From Actinoplanes sp. TBRC 11911 (GTDB taxonomy: Bacteria > Actinomycetota > Actinomycetes > Mycobacteriales > Micromonosporaceae): a DNA stretch of 64,000 nucleotides. The first letter of the stretch is position 1; every line of letters begins with the position of its first letter. The position numbers and the translations under genes were made by a program. The stretch lies in assembly GCF_012933445.1 (NCBI RefSeq), contig NZ_JABBNC010000001.1:434001-498000 (forward strand). The letters run 5' to 3'. The notes below the pieces were generated by a model. That model ran no database searches. It worked only from the letters and a program-made list of their open reading frames with translations, and had not been told where the DNA came from. This document shows positions 29,487 through 39,218 of this stretch, one piece after another.

Positions 29487-30303
29487 GCACCCGAACACCG
29501 CGCCGCCCGCCGCACGCAGTCCCCACACCCGGTCCGCACGCAGTCCCCACACCCGGCCGAGCAGCGAGCACCGCGCCACCGGCCCCACGCGGCGCCCGCA
29601 CCCCAAATGAGCACCCGAACACCGCGCCGCCGGCCCCACCCAGTCCCCACACCCGGCCGAGCACGCGACGCCACGCCGCCCGCCCCACCCAGTCCCCGCA
29701 CCCGGCCGAGCACCATGCCGCACGCCGCACGCCGCACGCACTGCCCGCACCCGGCTGAGCACCCGAACGCCACGCCGCCCGCCGGCGCAGCGACCGCACT
29801 CGGCTGAACGCGCAAACACCGCGCCACCTGCCGCACACAGTGCCCACACCTAGCTGAGCACGCGAACGCCGAGCCGCCCGTCCCACGACGCGCCCGCGCC
29901 CGCACCCGCAAATGAGCACCCGAGCACCACGCCGCCGGCCCACGCGGCGCTCGCACCCGGCTGAGCACGCGAACGCCGCGGTGCCCGCCGCCCGCGGTGC
30001 CCGCCGCCCGCGGTGCCCGCCGCCCGCGGTGCCCGCCGCCCGCGGTGCCCGCCGCCCGCGGTGCCCGCCGCCCGCGCCCCGCGCTTGAACGCGCGCGCGG
30101 CGCGCGGCTAATTAGTTTCGATAATTCAACGTAGACGAATGTCGAAATGGTTCAGATCAAAGGAACCTCAACGGAACCTCAAAGCGCGCACGGAATGTAG
30201 CGGACCGATACATCGCAGGCCGCGAAATTACGCAAGATCTTTATGGCTAAGCATCGACGACAGCACTCTGCGTGACGCTTTTCGCCCTTCGTGGATCACC
30301 GCG
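29487..30303. other. repeat-rich non-coding interval after lacI
   Basis: No gene is supportable. From 29490 to 29980 the DNA is built from rearranged copies of phrases such as CAGTCCCCACACCCGG and CGGCTGAGCACGCGAA. A ~65-bp segment covering the end of lacI (29442-29506) recurs at 29568-29632 and more loosely near 29890. The final part, 30105-30300, is sharply lower in GC than the rest of the window and probably holds promoter sequence. Confidence 0.5.
29981..30076. repeat. 16-bp tandem array, 6 perfect copies
   Basis: GTGCCCGCCGCCCGCG is repeated six times without interruption. It is a simple minisatellite next to the rearranged lacI-tail copies. Confidence 0.9.
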
Positions 30304-30309
30304 TACTCT
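30304..30309 (+). promoter_or_regulatory. -10 box for leaderless DUF5318-like gene
   Basis: TACTCT lies seven bases before the ATG at 30317, again the leaderless spacing, inside the low-GC upstream region. Confidence 0.45.
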
Positions 30310-30316
30310 TTTCGCC

Positions 30317-30553
30317 ATGCGCATCCAGTGGCAGGTCGTCGACTATTCCTTACAGAACCGAGCAGTGCCGCGTGACCTGCACACCAGTCGCATTGGGACG
30401 GTCGAGCCCGACGATATCTCGACACATTTGAAAACTGCCGCCGTGCCGCCCGACAAGCGTAATCCGGCCGTTCTCCGCTTATGGCGTCGCCGTCGAGAGC
30501 GCCACCAAGTCTCTTCCCGCGTACGCCCGTACGACCGAGGTGTGACCGCATGA
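30317..30553 (+). pseudogene. shortened DUF5318-like gene ahead of the PBP gene
   Basis: This is a 78-residue frame. Its start MRIQWQVVDYSLQNRAVPRD and the next ~25 residues resemble the N-terminus of actinobacterial DUF5318 proteins, which often precede a bifunctional PBP gene. The family's CxxC region is missing. After about residue 45 the frame becomes Arg-rich, while another frame ends YARTTEV just before the PBP start. This is best explained by an internal deletion with a frameshift. Its stop overlaps the PBP ATG (ATGA), so it may still serve to couple translation. Family recall was not checked by a search. Confidence 0.5.
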
Positions 30554-33500
30554 ACCCGAACGGTGATCCGCAGTCTTCGCGTGGCCGCGCCAGCGTGCCC
30601 GGGGTCGGTGGCTCCGGCCCGGACTCCGGGCAGCCTTCACGACACTCCGGATCCGCGCGCCCCACGCCCGACGCGAACGGCAGCCCCAGCGGCCGCGCGT
30701 CGACCGGCGGCGCGCCGGTGGGCCGCGCGTCGGGCTCGGCTTCGCCCGGCGGTGCCTCCGGCTCGGCTTCCCCCGGCCGTGTCTCCGGCTCGGCATCCTC
30801 TGGCCGCGCCTCCGGGTCAGCTTCCCCTGGTCGCGCCTCGGGATCGACCTCCCCCGCCGGCGGCTCCGGTTCGGCCTCCCCCGGGCGAACCGCAGGATCG
30901 GCCGCACCCGGGCGGGCCGCAGGATCGGCCACACCGGGGCGGGCCGCAGGATCGGCCACACCCGGGCGAGCCGCAGGATCGGCTTCACCCGGCCGCGCCT
31001 CCGTCGGCGGCCCCTCTGCGGGCAGCGCCGCGGCAGGCAGCGCGTCCGTCGGCGGCGCCTCGGTAGGCAGCGCCTCAGTAGGCAGCGCATCCGTCGGCAG
31101 CGCATCCGTCGGCAGCGCATCCGTCGGCAGCGCCTCAGTAGGCGGCGCCCGCCACGGCCGCGCCGCCGCTCGCGCCACCGTCCCGCCCGGCGGCGGCACA
31201 CCCGGCAACGGCACACCCCCCACCGGCGGTCGCGGAGGCCGCAAAGACAAGTCGAAGGCCGCGAAACGCCGCCGCCGCATCAACATCCTGACCGCCGCGT
31301 CGGCGATCCTGGTCATCATGGTCGGCGCCGGCGTGGTCGGCGGCACCTACTTCTTCGACGACGTCGCGCTGCCGCCGCCGGTCAGCGAGGACCAGGCCAA
31401 CGTCATCCTCGACGCGCAGGGCAACACGCTGGCCAAAATAGGCGACCAGAACCGCACCGTCGTGCCCGAGCCGAAGATAAACAAGGTGGTCGAGCACGCG
31501 GTCGCCGCGGCCGAGGACAAGAACTTCTACACGCACGGCGGCCTCGACTTCAAGGGCATCGCCCGCGCCGCGTGGAACGACGTCACCGGCGGCGAGACGC
31601 AGGGTGCGTCGACGATCACCCAGCAGTACGCGCGGCACGTGGCCGACCTCAAGGCCATCAGCATCAACCGTAAGCTGCGCGAGGCGGTGGTTGCCCAGAA
31701 GCTGGAGTCCAAGTACACCAAGGACCAGATCATGGGCCTGTACCTGAACTACATCGACCTCGGCGAGGGCCGGTACGGCATCGAGGCGGCGGCCGAGGGC
31801 TACTTCGGCAAGTCGGTGCTGACCCCGGCCGGCCAGCCCAACGCGATCACCCCGTACGAGGCGGCGGTTCTCGCTTCGATCATCAAACAGCCATACCCCA
31901 CCAGCTCGTACGGCGGTTACGACCCGAACTACAACAAGAGCGGCGCGCAGGACCGCTGGCAGTACACGCTGCAGAACATGCTGGAGATGGGGTGGATCAC
32001 GCAGGCCCAGTACGACCAGCGGAAGTACCCCACCGACATCAAGAAGCCGAGCTCCGGCAAGGCCGACACGTCGCTGAACAAGCCGGTCGACATCATCATC
32101 CGGCATGTCCGGGCCGAGCTCAGCACGATGGGCATCAGCCAGGAGCAGTTCGACAAGGGTGGCCTGACCATCACCACGACGATCAACCCGAAGGTGCAGA
32201 AGGCCGCCGAGGAAGCGGGATCGCGGCTGAGCAAGACGTCCCCTTTGCACGGTCGGCCGTCGTCATACCAATCCACCGTCATCGGTATCGACCCGAGTAA
32301 CGGCGAGGTGCTCGGCTATTACGGCGGTGACGATCCGAACGGCACGGATTACGGCGGTTATCTGTCCGGCGACGGATCGAAGATCATCGGTGGTGTGTCA
32401 CCGGGTTCGACATTCAAGATCTACACCTTGTCGGCGGCCCTGAAGAACGACATCTCCTTCGACACCCGGTGGGACGGCACACAGCCGAAAACCAACGGCA
32501 CCCCGATCAGCAACGCGGGCCAGGACCCGGGCATCACCTGTCTCGGCCATGGTGGGATCAAGGACTGCACACTCGAGCAGGCGACGATCAAGTCGTACAA
32601 CTTCGCCTTCTACGACATCGCGCGGGCCATCGGCCGGCAGAAGGTCATCCAGGCGGCCGAGCAGGCCGGCGTCACGCACATGTACACCGACGCCGGGAAG
32701 CTGGTCGACCTGAGCAAGACCAACCAGAGCACGTGGCTGTCGTCGGGCTACTTCGACAACGAGGTCGCCTTCGGCCAGTACCGTCTCGTTCCGCTCGAGC
32801 ACGCCGAGGGTGTCGCCACGGTCGTGGACGACGGCGTGCACCATGCGGCCCACTTCATCAAGACGGTGAAGGAGGTCGACGCCGACACGGGCAAGACCCA
32901 GGTGGTTGGCCAGCAGAAGGAGGCCGGTAACCGGGTCTTCGACGCCGACCAGATGTCCAACCTCGAGGGCGTGATGAAGGAGATCGTCGACGCCGACCAC
33001 CGCGACCTGGCCGACGACCGGGTGGGAATCGCCAAGAGCGGCACGTGGGAGTACAAGGAGGGCAGCGGTGACTGCTGGTTCGTCGGCGGCATCCCGCAAC
33101 TCGCGGCCACGGTCTGGGTCGGCGCGGCCCACAACAAGATCGAGCTGAAGGAGAAGAACGGCAAGGACAACATGTTCGGCGCCGACGAACCGGCGGAGAT
33201 CTGGAAGAAGTTCCTGGACACCGCCTCGAAGGCGATGGGCTGGTCCAACGAGTCCTTCCCCAAGCGGGTGGAGACCGGTGACCCGGACAGCCAGTTCCAG
33301 AACGGCCAGAAGCCCCCGCCCCCGCCCGTCCAGCAGCCGCAGCAGCCGCAACAGCAGTGCGTGCTTGGCTTCGTCGGCGACTGCCCCGGCAACAACGGAG
33401 GCGGAAACAACGGAGGCGGTAACAACGGCGGCGGCGGCAACAATGGCGGTGGCGGCAACAACGGAGGCGGCGGCAATAACGGCGGTGGCGGGAACAACGG

Positions 33501-33588
33501 CGGCGGGAACAACGGCGGCCCGATCCCCGGTGGGAACGACCTGCCGGGCAACGGGCCGGTAACCAACGGGCTCCAACCAACGGGATAA
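30550..33588 (+). CDS. bifunctional class A penicillin-binding protein (PBP1 type)
   Basis: This encodes 1012 residues. Residues 1-230 are a disordered Gly/Ser/Ala/Pro/Arg tail made of GRASGSASP- and SVGSA-like repeats. A membrane helix lies at about 245-266. The GT51 glycosyltransferase domain has AAEDKNFYTHGG with catalytic Glu322, and the QGASTITQQ block. The transpeptidase domain has STFK (Ser620-Lys623), SYN (682-684) and KSG (829-831). The C-terminus is a Pro/Gln stretch, then an Asn/Gly repeat tail. It polymerises and cross-links peptidoglycan at the outer membrane face. It overlaps the upstream DUF5318-like frame by four bases. GAGG lies nine bases before the ATG. Confidence 0.95.
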   Translation: MNPNGDPQSSRGRASVPGVGGSGPDSGQPSRHSGSARPTPDANGSPSGRASTGGAPVGRASGSASPGGASGSASPGRVSGSASSGRASGSASPGRASGSTSPAGGSGSASPGRTAGSAAPGRAAGSATPGRAAGSATPGRAAGSASPGRASVGGPSAGSAAAGSASVGGASVGSASVGSASVGSASVGSASVGSASVGGARHGRAAARATVPPGGGTPGNGTPPTGGRGGRKDKSKAAKRRRRINILTAASAILVIMVGAGVVGGTYFFDDVALPPPVSEDQANVILDAQGNTLAKIGDQNRTVVPEPKINKVVEHAVAAAEDKNFYTHGGLDFKGIARAAWNDVTGGETQGASTITQQYARHVADLKAISINRKLREAVVAQKLESKYTKDQIMGLYLNYIDLGEGRYGIEAAAEGYFGKSVLTPAGQPNAITPYEAAVLASIIKQPYPTSSYGGYDPNYNKSGAQDRWQYTLQNMLEMGWITQAQYDQRKYPTDIKKPSSGKADTSLNKPVDIIIRHVRAELSTMGISQEQFDKGGLTITTTINPKVQKAAEEAGSRLSKTSPLHGRPSSYQSTVIGIDPSNGEVLGYYGGDDPNGTDYGGYLSGDGSKIIGGVSPGSTFKIYTLSAALKNDISFDTRWDGTQPKTNGTPISNAGQDPGITCLGHGGIKDCTLEQATIKSYNFAFYDIARAIGRQKVIQAAEQAGVTHMYTDAGKLVDLSKTNQSTWLSSGYFDNEVAFGQYRLVPLEHAEGVATVVDDGVHHAAHFIKTVKEVDADTGKTQVVGQQKEAGNRVFDADQMSNLEGVMKEIVDADHRDLADDRVGIAKSGTWEYKEGSGDCWFVGGIPQLAATVWVGAAHNKIELKEKNGKDNMFGADEPAEIWKKFLDTASKAMGWSNESFPKRVETGDPDSQFQNGQKPPPPPVQQPQQPQQQCVLGFVGDCPGNNGGGNNGGGNNGGGGNNGGGGNNGGGGNNGGGGNNGGGNNGGPIPGGNDLPGNGPVTNGLQPTG

Positions 33589-33649
33589 GGACCTGCAAGA
33601 TCCGGAAACCGGGTTGAGGCGTACGGCAATGATCTGATCCCCTACATCG

Positions 33650-34897
33650 ATGGATGGTTTACGGGGACTCGTCGCGAAAGTATTGCCTCCACCCGGTCTG
33701 CCCCGGACGTTGGCCGCCCAGTCGGCGGTCTACGGCCTGGGCAACGGGACCTATGTGGCCGGTAGCGTGGTGTTCTTCAGCCTGTACACGGGGCTGTCGC
33801 CGACCGCGATCGGGATCGGCTTCTCGTTCGCCGGGCTCCTGTCGCTGGTCGGATCGCTGCCGTTCGGCCACCTCGCCGACCGGATCGGCGGCCGGCACAC
33901 CTGGGCGCTGGGATCGCTGCTGGCCGCGGCCGCCTTCGTGACATACCCGCTGGTGCACACGTTCTGGGCGTTCCTCGTGACACTCGGCGTGGTGACCGTC
34001 GGCGAGACCCTGGCGAACGCCGGCCGCAACGTTTACACGGCCGCGGCGGTGCCCCCGGAGATCCGGGTGCGGACCATGGCGTTCGTACGGGCGTACCTCA
34101 ATGTGGGTTTCACCGCGGGCGCCGGACTGGCCGCCGGCGCGCTGGCCATCGGCACCCGGTGGGCTCTGGTTGGTCTGGTGCTGGTCGCGGCCGCCGGCAT
34201 GACGGTCAACACGCTGGTCGTGATGCGGATGCCGCAGGCGCTCGTGGACCGGGCTCCGGGACGGCGACCCAGTCCGTGGGGCGTGCTGCGCGACCATCCG
34301 TACACGGCGTGGGCCGCCGTCATCGGGATGCTCTGGCTCAATCAGAACGTCCTCAACGAATTGATTCCCCTGTGGGCGGTCACCCGCACCGACGCGCCCC
34401 GGCCGGTGCTCGGCGGCCTGATCGCGCTCAACACGGTGATGGCCGTGCTGCTGCAGGTACGGGCAACCCGCGGCGCCGACAGCCTGCCCGGATCGGTGCG
34501 GCTGACCCGCTGGGCGGCGCTGGCCACGGCGATCGCGTGCCCGGTGATCGCGGTGACCGGGCGTACGCACGGCTGGGTGACCGTGGCCGTGCTGGCCGCC
34601 GCGGTGATGCTGACGACCGCGACCGAGCTGTGGATGTCGGCGGCGCAATGGTTCTTCGCGACCGAGGTGCCGCCGGCCGCGCAGCGCGGCGCGTACCAAG
34701 GTGCGACCAAGTCGGTCGGCGGCCTGTTTACCATGGTCGGACCGGCCGCGATGACCTATCTGGCGATCACCACGGGTGGCTGGGGCTGGTGGGTCGTTGG
34801 TGCGTTCTTCGGCGTGTGCGCGGTCGTGATCGGGCCGATCGTGGCGTGGATCGAGCGGACACCCCGCAACGGCGACCTCGTGGCCGCTACGGCCTGA
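33650..34897 (+). CDS. MFS transporter
   Basis: This encodes 415 residues with about 12 hydrophobic helices. The loop GHLADRIGGRHTWALGS after helix 2 is the MFS signature. There is a central cytoplasmic stretch near residues 190-215. Such proteins are usually proton-driven exporters or uptake carriers; nothing indicates the substrate. It begins 61 bp after the PBP gene. Its end overlaps the convergent flavin oxidase gene by 11 bp, so no terminator can lie between them. Confidence 0.88.
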   Translation: MDGLRGLVAKVLPPPGLPRTLAAQSAVYGLGNGTYVAGSVVFFSLYTGLSPTAIGIGFSFAGLLSLVGSLPFGHLADRIGGRHTWALGSLLAAAAFVTYPLVHTFWAFLVTLGVVTVGETLANAGRNVYTAAAVPPEIRVRTMAFVRAYLNVGFTAGAGLAAGALAIGTRWALVGLVLVAAAGMTVNTLVVMRMPQALVDRAPGRRPSPWGVLRDHPYTAWAAVIGMLWLNQNVLNELIPLWAVTRTDAPRPVLGGLIALNTVMAVLLQVRATRGADSLPGSVRLTRWAALATAIACPVIAVTGRTHGWVTVAVLAAAVMLTTATELWMSAAQWFFATEVPPAAQRGAYQGATKSVGGLFTMVGPAAMTYLAITTGGWGWWVVGAFFGVCAVVIGPIVAWIERTPRNGDLVAATA

Positions 34898-36284
34898 TGC
34901 TTTGCGCGTGGTGGAAGAAGTCGTCCGGGTCGTAGCGCCGCTTGATCCCCCGCAGCCTCGGATAGTTGGTGCCGTAGTAGGCGCTGGGCCAGTCCGCGAG
35001 CTCGGTGTCGGCGTAGTTCTGGTACACCTCACCGGTCAGGTGCGGGCCCAGCGCCCCGGCGAGGTCGTCGGCCCAGGCCACGTTGGCGGCGGTGTCCGCG
35101 TCGTCCTGCCACAACGAAACCACCGACACGTAATGCAGCGCCGATCGGTGGACGAACGCGGTGGCGTCGGCCGGCACACGCGCGATGGCGCCGCCCGCGA
35201 GCAGGTCAAGGCGGATCATCGAGTATCCCGAGCGGCGCCGCGCGAAGTGCTCGAGCATCGTGCCGAACGCATCGTCGTCAAACCCTCGGTCATGGAAATA
35301 GCCGCCGCGCCACCGCGACTGAAGACCGTAGGGAATCTCCTCGCCGAGCGCCCGCATCAGCTCGAGATACGACAGTTCGCCGAACGTATCGGCCGACGGC
35401 TTGCCGAACGAGCGGACCGGCGCGAGGGCGGCCGCGGCCTCGGCGGGCGGACCGACGTACAGCCCGTACAGGGTGATCGCCGCGTCACCGTCGGGATACG
35501 GGTCGGTGCCGAGCAGCAGGCACAGCGCCAGCCGGTCGTCGTCGCGGTCCGCGTACAGGTCGCGGTACATCCGGAACACGTCCTCCGCCTGCGCGACCGG
35601 CCAGCTGATGAACCCGCCCACCACGGTCTTCGGCACCTGGTCGAGCCGGTATCGCAGCCGGGTCACCACCCCGAAACCCGCGCCACCGGCCCCGCGTAGC
35701 GCCCACAAGAGATCCGGGTGTTCGTCCTCGGTCACCCGCAGCACCCGGCCGCCGGCGTCGACCATCTCCGCCTCGACGATGTGGTCACAGCCCAGCCCGA
35801 AACGCCGGCTCAGCAGCCCGTATCCCCCGCCCAGGCTGTACCCGGCGTTACTGACGGTCGGGCACTCACCACCCGGCACCGCCCAACCGGACGGCACCCC
35901 GTCAAAACCATCGACCGAGATTTCCCCGTACGTGATTTCGTCGATGTCCCGCCAGCCGGCGCCGGGGCCAACCGTGACCTCGGCGGCGTCCCGGTCGAGG
36001 GCGATGCCGCGCAGGCCGCCGACGTCGATGACCAGTCCACGCTCGACCAGCGACAAACCGCTCGCGTGGTGGCCGCCGCCGCGCACGGCCACCGGCAGCC
36101 CGGCGTCGCGGGCGAAGCGCACCGCGGTCACCACGTCCCGAGTGTCGGCGCATCGGCACAGCACCGCGGGCCGGGTGCGGATCCGGGTATTGAACAGGAC
36201 GCGGGCGGCTTCATAGCCCGGGTCGTACTCGGACCGGATGTCGCCGCGGAAGTCCTGGCGAAGAGCCGTGAGATCGGGCCGCAC
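34887..36284 (-). CDS. berberine-bridge-type FAD-dependent oxidase
   Basis: This encodes 465 residues from the preferred GTG at 36284 (GGAG 11 bases upstream; a longer frame to 36359 lacks a site). The FAD-binding type 4 domain has RGGGHHASG with His72 and the GGECPTVSNAGYSLGGGYG block with Cys141. Together these suggest bicovalent flavin attachment as in BBE-like enzymes. The C-terminus ends with the family's NYPRLRGIKRRYDPDDFFHHAQSI segment. These enzymes oxidise alcohols, sugars or alkaloid-like substrates with oxygen. There is no signal peptide. The actual substrate is unknown. Confidence 0.88.
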   Translation of the reverse strand: MRPDLTALRQDFRGDIRSEYDPGYEAARVLFNTRIRTRPAVLCRCADTRDVVTAVRFARDAGLPVAVRGGGHHASGLSLVERGLVIDVGGLRGIALDRDAAEVTVGPGAGWRDIDEITYGEISVDGFDGVPSGWAVPGGECPTVSNAGYSLGGGYGLLSRRFGLGCDHIVEAEMVDAGGRVLRVTEDEHPDLLWALRGAGGAGFGVVTRLRYRLDQVPKTVVGGFISWPVAQAEDVFRMYRDLYADRDDDRLALCLLLGTDPYPDGDAAITLYGLYVGPPAEAAAALAPVRSFGKPSADTFGELSYLELMRALGEEIPYGLQSRWRGGYFHDRGFDDDAFGTMLEHFARRRSGYSMIRLDLLAGGAIARVPADATAFVHRSALHYVSVVSLWQDDADTAANVAWADDLAGALGPHLTGEVYQNYADTELADWPSAYYGTNYPRLRGIKRRYDPDDFFHHAQSIRP

Positions 36285-36398
36285 GGATTCGCATTCTCCG
36301 CCGTTATGTGAAGAGGTCAAGCAGAAGTGCCCGACCGGGCCGCCCGATCTCGACGCCAAGCCCTACAGTGTGCGGACCCATCGAAAGAGGAGAGTGCC

Positions 36399-38516
36399 GT
36401 GGCCGAGACACCACCGGTGAACCGAGCTGCCTCGGACACCGAGCCGGCGCCCCAGCTGCTGGTCATGCCGCCGACCCCGGCGATCCCGTCCATGGTCTGG
36501 CCCGGGCGTGCCGGCGAGCCGGCGTGGGCGATTCCGGTGCAGATCGCGCCGGGCACGCAGGGTTACGCGGTGTTCCTGCCGATGGTTCCGGTGCCGCAGC
36601 AAGCCCCGGCGGCGACCACCCCAAAGCCCGCAGAGGCCACCTCAAAACCGACGGAGGACGCCACCTCAAAGCCGGCGGAGGGCGCCACCTCAAAGCCGGC
36701 GGAGGCTGGCGACGCAAAGCCGGCCAAGCCCGTCGCCACAACGCCCGCGAACCCGGTCGCCACAACGCCCGCGAACCCCGTCGCCGCAAGGCCCGCGGAC
36801 GCCAGCGGGGACGGAGCGACAACCGTCCCGGCCCAGGCGAACGGCGGCGCGGCGACATTCCCCGTCCCGGCTCCGACGAACGGCGGCGCGACTGCCGTTC
36901 CGGCCGCCGGCGCGCGACCCCCGAGGCCGTGGGAGGACCGCGGCGCCGCCGCCATCCACATACCGCCTCCGGTAACCATCGGTATCGCCGGCCCATATCG
37001 CCCGGCCCCGACGCCGTGGCAGACCTGGCGGGACAAGCACTGGCGCGGCCCGTCGGCCGCCAAGGGCCGTGCCGTCCCGGCCGCCGTGCTGACCGGAGCG
37101 CTTGGCCTTGCCATCTTCGTGCCGCTGACCCGCTCCGGCATCGGCTGGTTCCTCGGCTGGCTCGTCCTGGTCGCGGGCATCGTCGCGGCCGTCCGGCGCA
37201 CCGCCGTCCTGGAACGATCCGAGCGCTGGACCCGAATCGGCTTCGCCGCCGCGGCGCTCGCGCTCCTTGCCATCCCGGCCTTCCGTAACGCCTGGTGGCT
37301 GGTCACGTTCAGCGTGCTCGGCGCGCTCGGCTGTTCGGCGCTGGCCGTCGTGGGCGGCCGGGGCATCCGGTCCATCCTGTTCAGCGCGGTGGCCGTCCCG
37401 TACGCGGCGGTCCGCGGCCTGCCGTGGGTGCGCAACCACCTGCACGCCACGCACAACCCGGGAATCGCCCGCCGGGTCGGCTTCTCGATCGGCCTCACCC
37501 TGTTGGTGCTGCTCATCTTCGGCGGGCTGCTGTCGTCGGCCGACGTCGCGTTCTCGACGCTGCTCGGCCGGGCGGTGCCCGACCTCGACGGCGGGTCGGT
37601 GTTCAGCTGGATCTTCCTGGCGGTGATGGGCGCGTTGATCGCGGTGGCCGGCACCTACACGCTGTCGGCCCCGCCCACGACCTCCAGCCTGGACACCGAC
37701 GGCCGGCGCCGGTTCGGCCTGGTCGAGTGGGCACCGGCCACCTCCGCGCTGATGCTGCTCTTCGTCGGCTTCGTGGTGGTGCAGTTCGCGGTGTTGTTCG
37801 GTGGGCGCCGGCACGTGCTGACCACCTCCGGCCTCAGCTACGCGCAGTACGCCCGCAGCGGCTTCTGGCAACTGGTCGCCGTCACGCTGCTGACCGTCGC
37901 CGTGCTCGGCGCGGTGGCTCGCTGGGCCCGTCGCGACCGCCCGATCGAACGGCTCCTGCTCCGGATCCTGCTCGGCCTGCTCTGCGGGCTCAGCGTCGTC
38001 ATCGTGGCGTCCGCGTTGTCCCGCATGTGGACCTACCAGAAGGTCTACAGCTTCACCGGGGAGCGCATCTTCGTGATGTCGTTCGAGCTGCTCCTGGGCG
38101 TCGTCTTCGTGATGATCGCGGCGGCCGGTGTGCGCTGGCGGGGACGGTGGATCCCGCGGGCCACCGTCGGGCTCACCGTGCTGATGCTGCTCGGCCTCGC
38201 GGTCCTGGACCCGGAGAACTACGCGGCCGACCGCAACATCGTCCGCTACGAACAGGCCGGCAAGATCGACGCCTGGTATCTGCGGGCCCTGTCCGCCGAC
38301 GCGACTCCCGCTCTGACTCGTTTGCCCGATCCCGTACGCCGGTGCACCCTGAGCTGGATCGCCGACGACCTGGCGAAGCCCGACCCGTGGTACGCCTGGA
38401 ACCTGGGCCGCTCGCAGGCCCGCAAGGCGCTCGCCGACCTGGGCCCGAACGCGGTCGGCAACCACGCGGACTGCCGCGCCGCCGACCAGTTCGACCTGCC
38501 CAAGACCCGCCGCTGA
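36399..38516 (+). CDS. DUF4173/DUF4153-type multi-pass membrane protein
   Basis: This encodes 705 residues. GTG at 36399 follows AAAGAGGAG and is preferred over an upstream ATG that lacks a site. Residues ~1-200 are Pro/Ala/Thr-rich and disordered, with short duplicated units (ATSKPAEG, VATTPANP). About 12 membrane helices follow. The C-terminal ~130 residues read VRYEQAGKIDAWYLRALSADATPAL, a stretch typical of DUF4173 proteins. Function is unknown; some relatives sit near two-component systems. It is divergent from the flavin oxidase and convergent with the SprT-like gene through a shared hairpin. Confidence 0.8.
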   Translation: MAETPPVNRAASDTEPAPQLLVMPPTPAIPSMVWPGRAGEPAWAIPVQIAPGTQGYAVFLPMVPVPQQAPAATTPKPAEATSKPTEDATSKPAEGATSKPAEAGDAKPAKPVATTPANPVATTPANPVAARPADASGDGATTVPAQANGGAATFPVPAPTNGGATAVPAAGARPPRPWEDRGAAAIHIPPPVTIGIAGPYRPAPTPWQTWRDKHWRGPSAAKGRAVPAAVLTGALGLAIFVPLTRSGIGWFLGWLVLVAGIVAAVRRTAVLERSERWTRIGFAAAALALLAIPAFRNAWWLVTFSVLGALGCSALAVVGGRGIRSILFSAVAVPYAAVRGLPWVRNHLHATHNPGIARRVGFSIGLTLLVLLIFGGLLSSADVAFSTLLGRAVPDLDGGSVFSWIFLAVMGALIAVAGTYTLSAPPTTSSLDTDGRRRFGLVEWAPATSALMLLFVGFVVVQFAVLFGGRRHVLTTSGLSYAQYARSGFWQLVAVTLLTVAVLGAVARWARRDRPIERLLLRILLGLLCGLSVVIVASALSRMWTYQKVYSFTGERIFVMSFELLLGVVFVMIAAAGVRWRGRWIPRATVGLTVLMLLGLAVLDPENYAADRNIVRYEQAGKIDAWYLRALSADATPALTRLPDPVRRCTLSWIADDLAKPDPWYAWNLGRSQARKALADLGPNAVGNHADCRAADQFDLPKTRR

Positions 38517-38530
38517 GCAGCCCGCTCAGC
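38512..38530. terminator. hairpin overlapping both stop codons
   Basis: GCTGAGC, a 5-nt loop (agccc), GCTCAGC. The hairpin contains the stop of the DUF4173 gene on one arm and the stop of the SprT-like gene on the other. It is a likely bidirectional terminator between genes only nine bases apart. Confidence 0.5.
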
Positions 38531-39218
38531 CGGTCGGTGGCACGCGCTGCACGGCCGTGAACGCGACGCTCAGCAGCCCGGCCCGGGTCTGGACGTGATA
38601 GCGGGTGCGTCCGCGTTTGACCACGGTGCCGGACAGGTCGGCGTAGCGGCCGGTGCCGGTCAGCCGGACCCGCTCGCCGATCTGCAGCGGGATCGGCGCG
38701 GGCCCCGGCGCGGTCCGGCCGGCCCGGATGCGGGCCAGCTCGGCCTCGTAACGCGGGTCCATCGGCGCCGGAAGCCCCTGATGTGACCAGGTGTAGATCG
38801 CGGACGTGTTGAACCCGGAATAGCAGTCGCGGCACGACTTGACCCGGATCGGCCGGCGATGCGCTGTGGTGCGGTGACCGGCCGGGCACACCCCGGCCCA
38901 CGGTCCCTCGACGCTGGGCGCGTCCGGCGGCATGCATCGCTCGCCCGAGGCGCCGATCCGGCGTGCGGTCGCCCGCCAGGCACGGTCATGTCCGTGGCGC
39001 GGGCCGACCAGGGCGTGTGCGATCTCGTGCAGCACCGTCTCGGTGACCTGCTCAACCTCGTACAGGGAAATCAGTGGGCCGGAGAGACCGATCTCCTTGC
39101 GGTCGAAGCGGCACACCCCGGCGCGGGTCTTGGCGTTGTCGAAGACCAGGCGCCAGCCGGTCAGCCGGTGACGCGCCATCAGGTCGGAAGCGAGCCGTCT
39201 CGCCTTGGTCAGTTCCAA
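38526..39218 (-). CDS. SprT-like zinc metalloprotein
   Basis: This encodes 230 residues from a TTG at 39218 with GGGGAG upstream. Starting here keeps the N-terminal helix that SprT-like folds need. HEIAHALVG gives His64, Glu65 and His68, followed by HGHDRAW (75-81) supplying the third ligand. A zinc-ribbon-like stretch follows with CPAGH and CRDC. The C-terminal ~60 residues form a small beta barrel-like segment (RVRLTGTGRYADLSGTVVKRG). SprT-family proteins include DNA-protein crosslink proteases, so DNA repair is possible but not shown. Confidence 0.82.
   Translation of the reverse strand: MELTKARRLASDLMARHRLTGWRLVFDNAKTRAGVCRFDRKEIGLSGPLISLYEVEQVTETVLHEIAHALVGPRHGHDRAWRATARRIGASGERCMPPDAPSVEGPWAGVCPAGHRTTAHRRPIRVKSCRDCYSGFNTSAIYTWSHQGLPAPMDPRYEAELARIRAGRTAPGPAPIPLQIGERVRLTGTGRYADLSGTVVKRGRTRYHVQTRAGLLSVAFTAVQRVPPTG

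Noticed and set aside
33380..33545. Separate gene in the AAC/GGC-rich stretch
   Set aside because: It is in frame with the PBP and encodes its Asn/Gly-rich tail.
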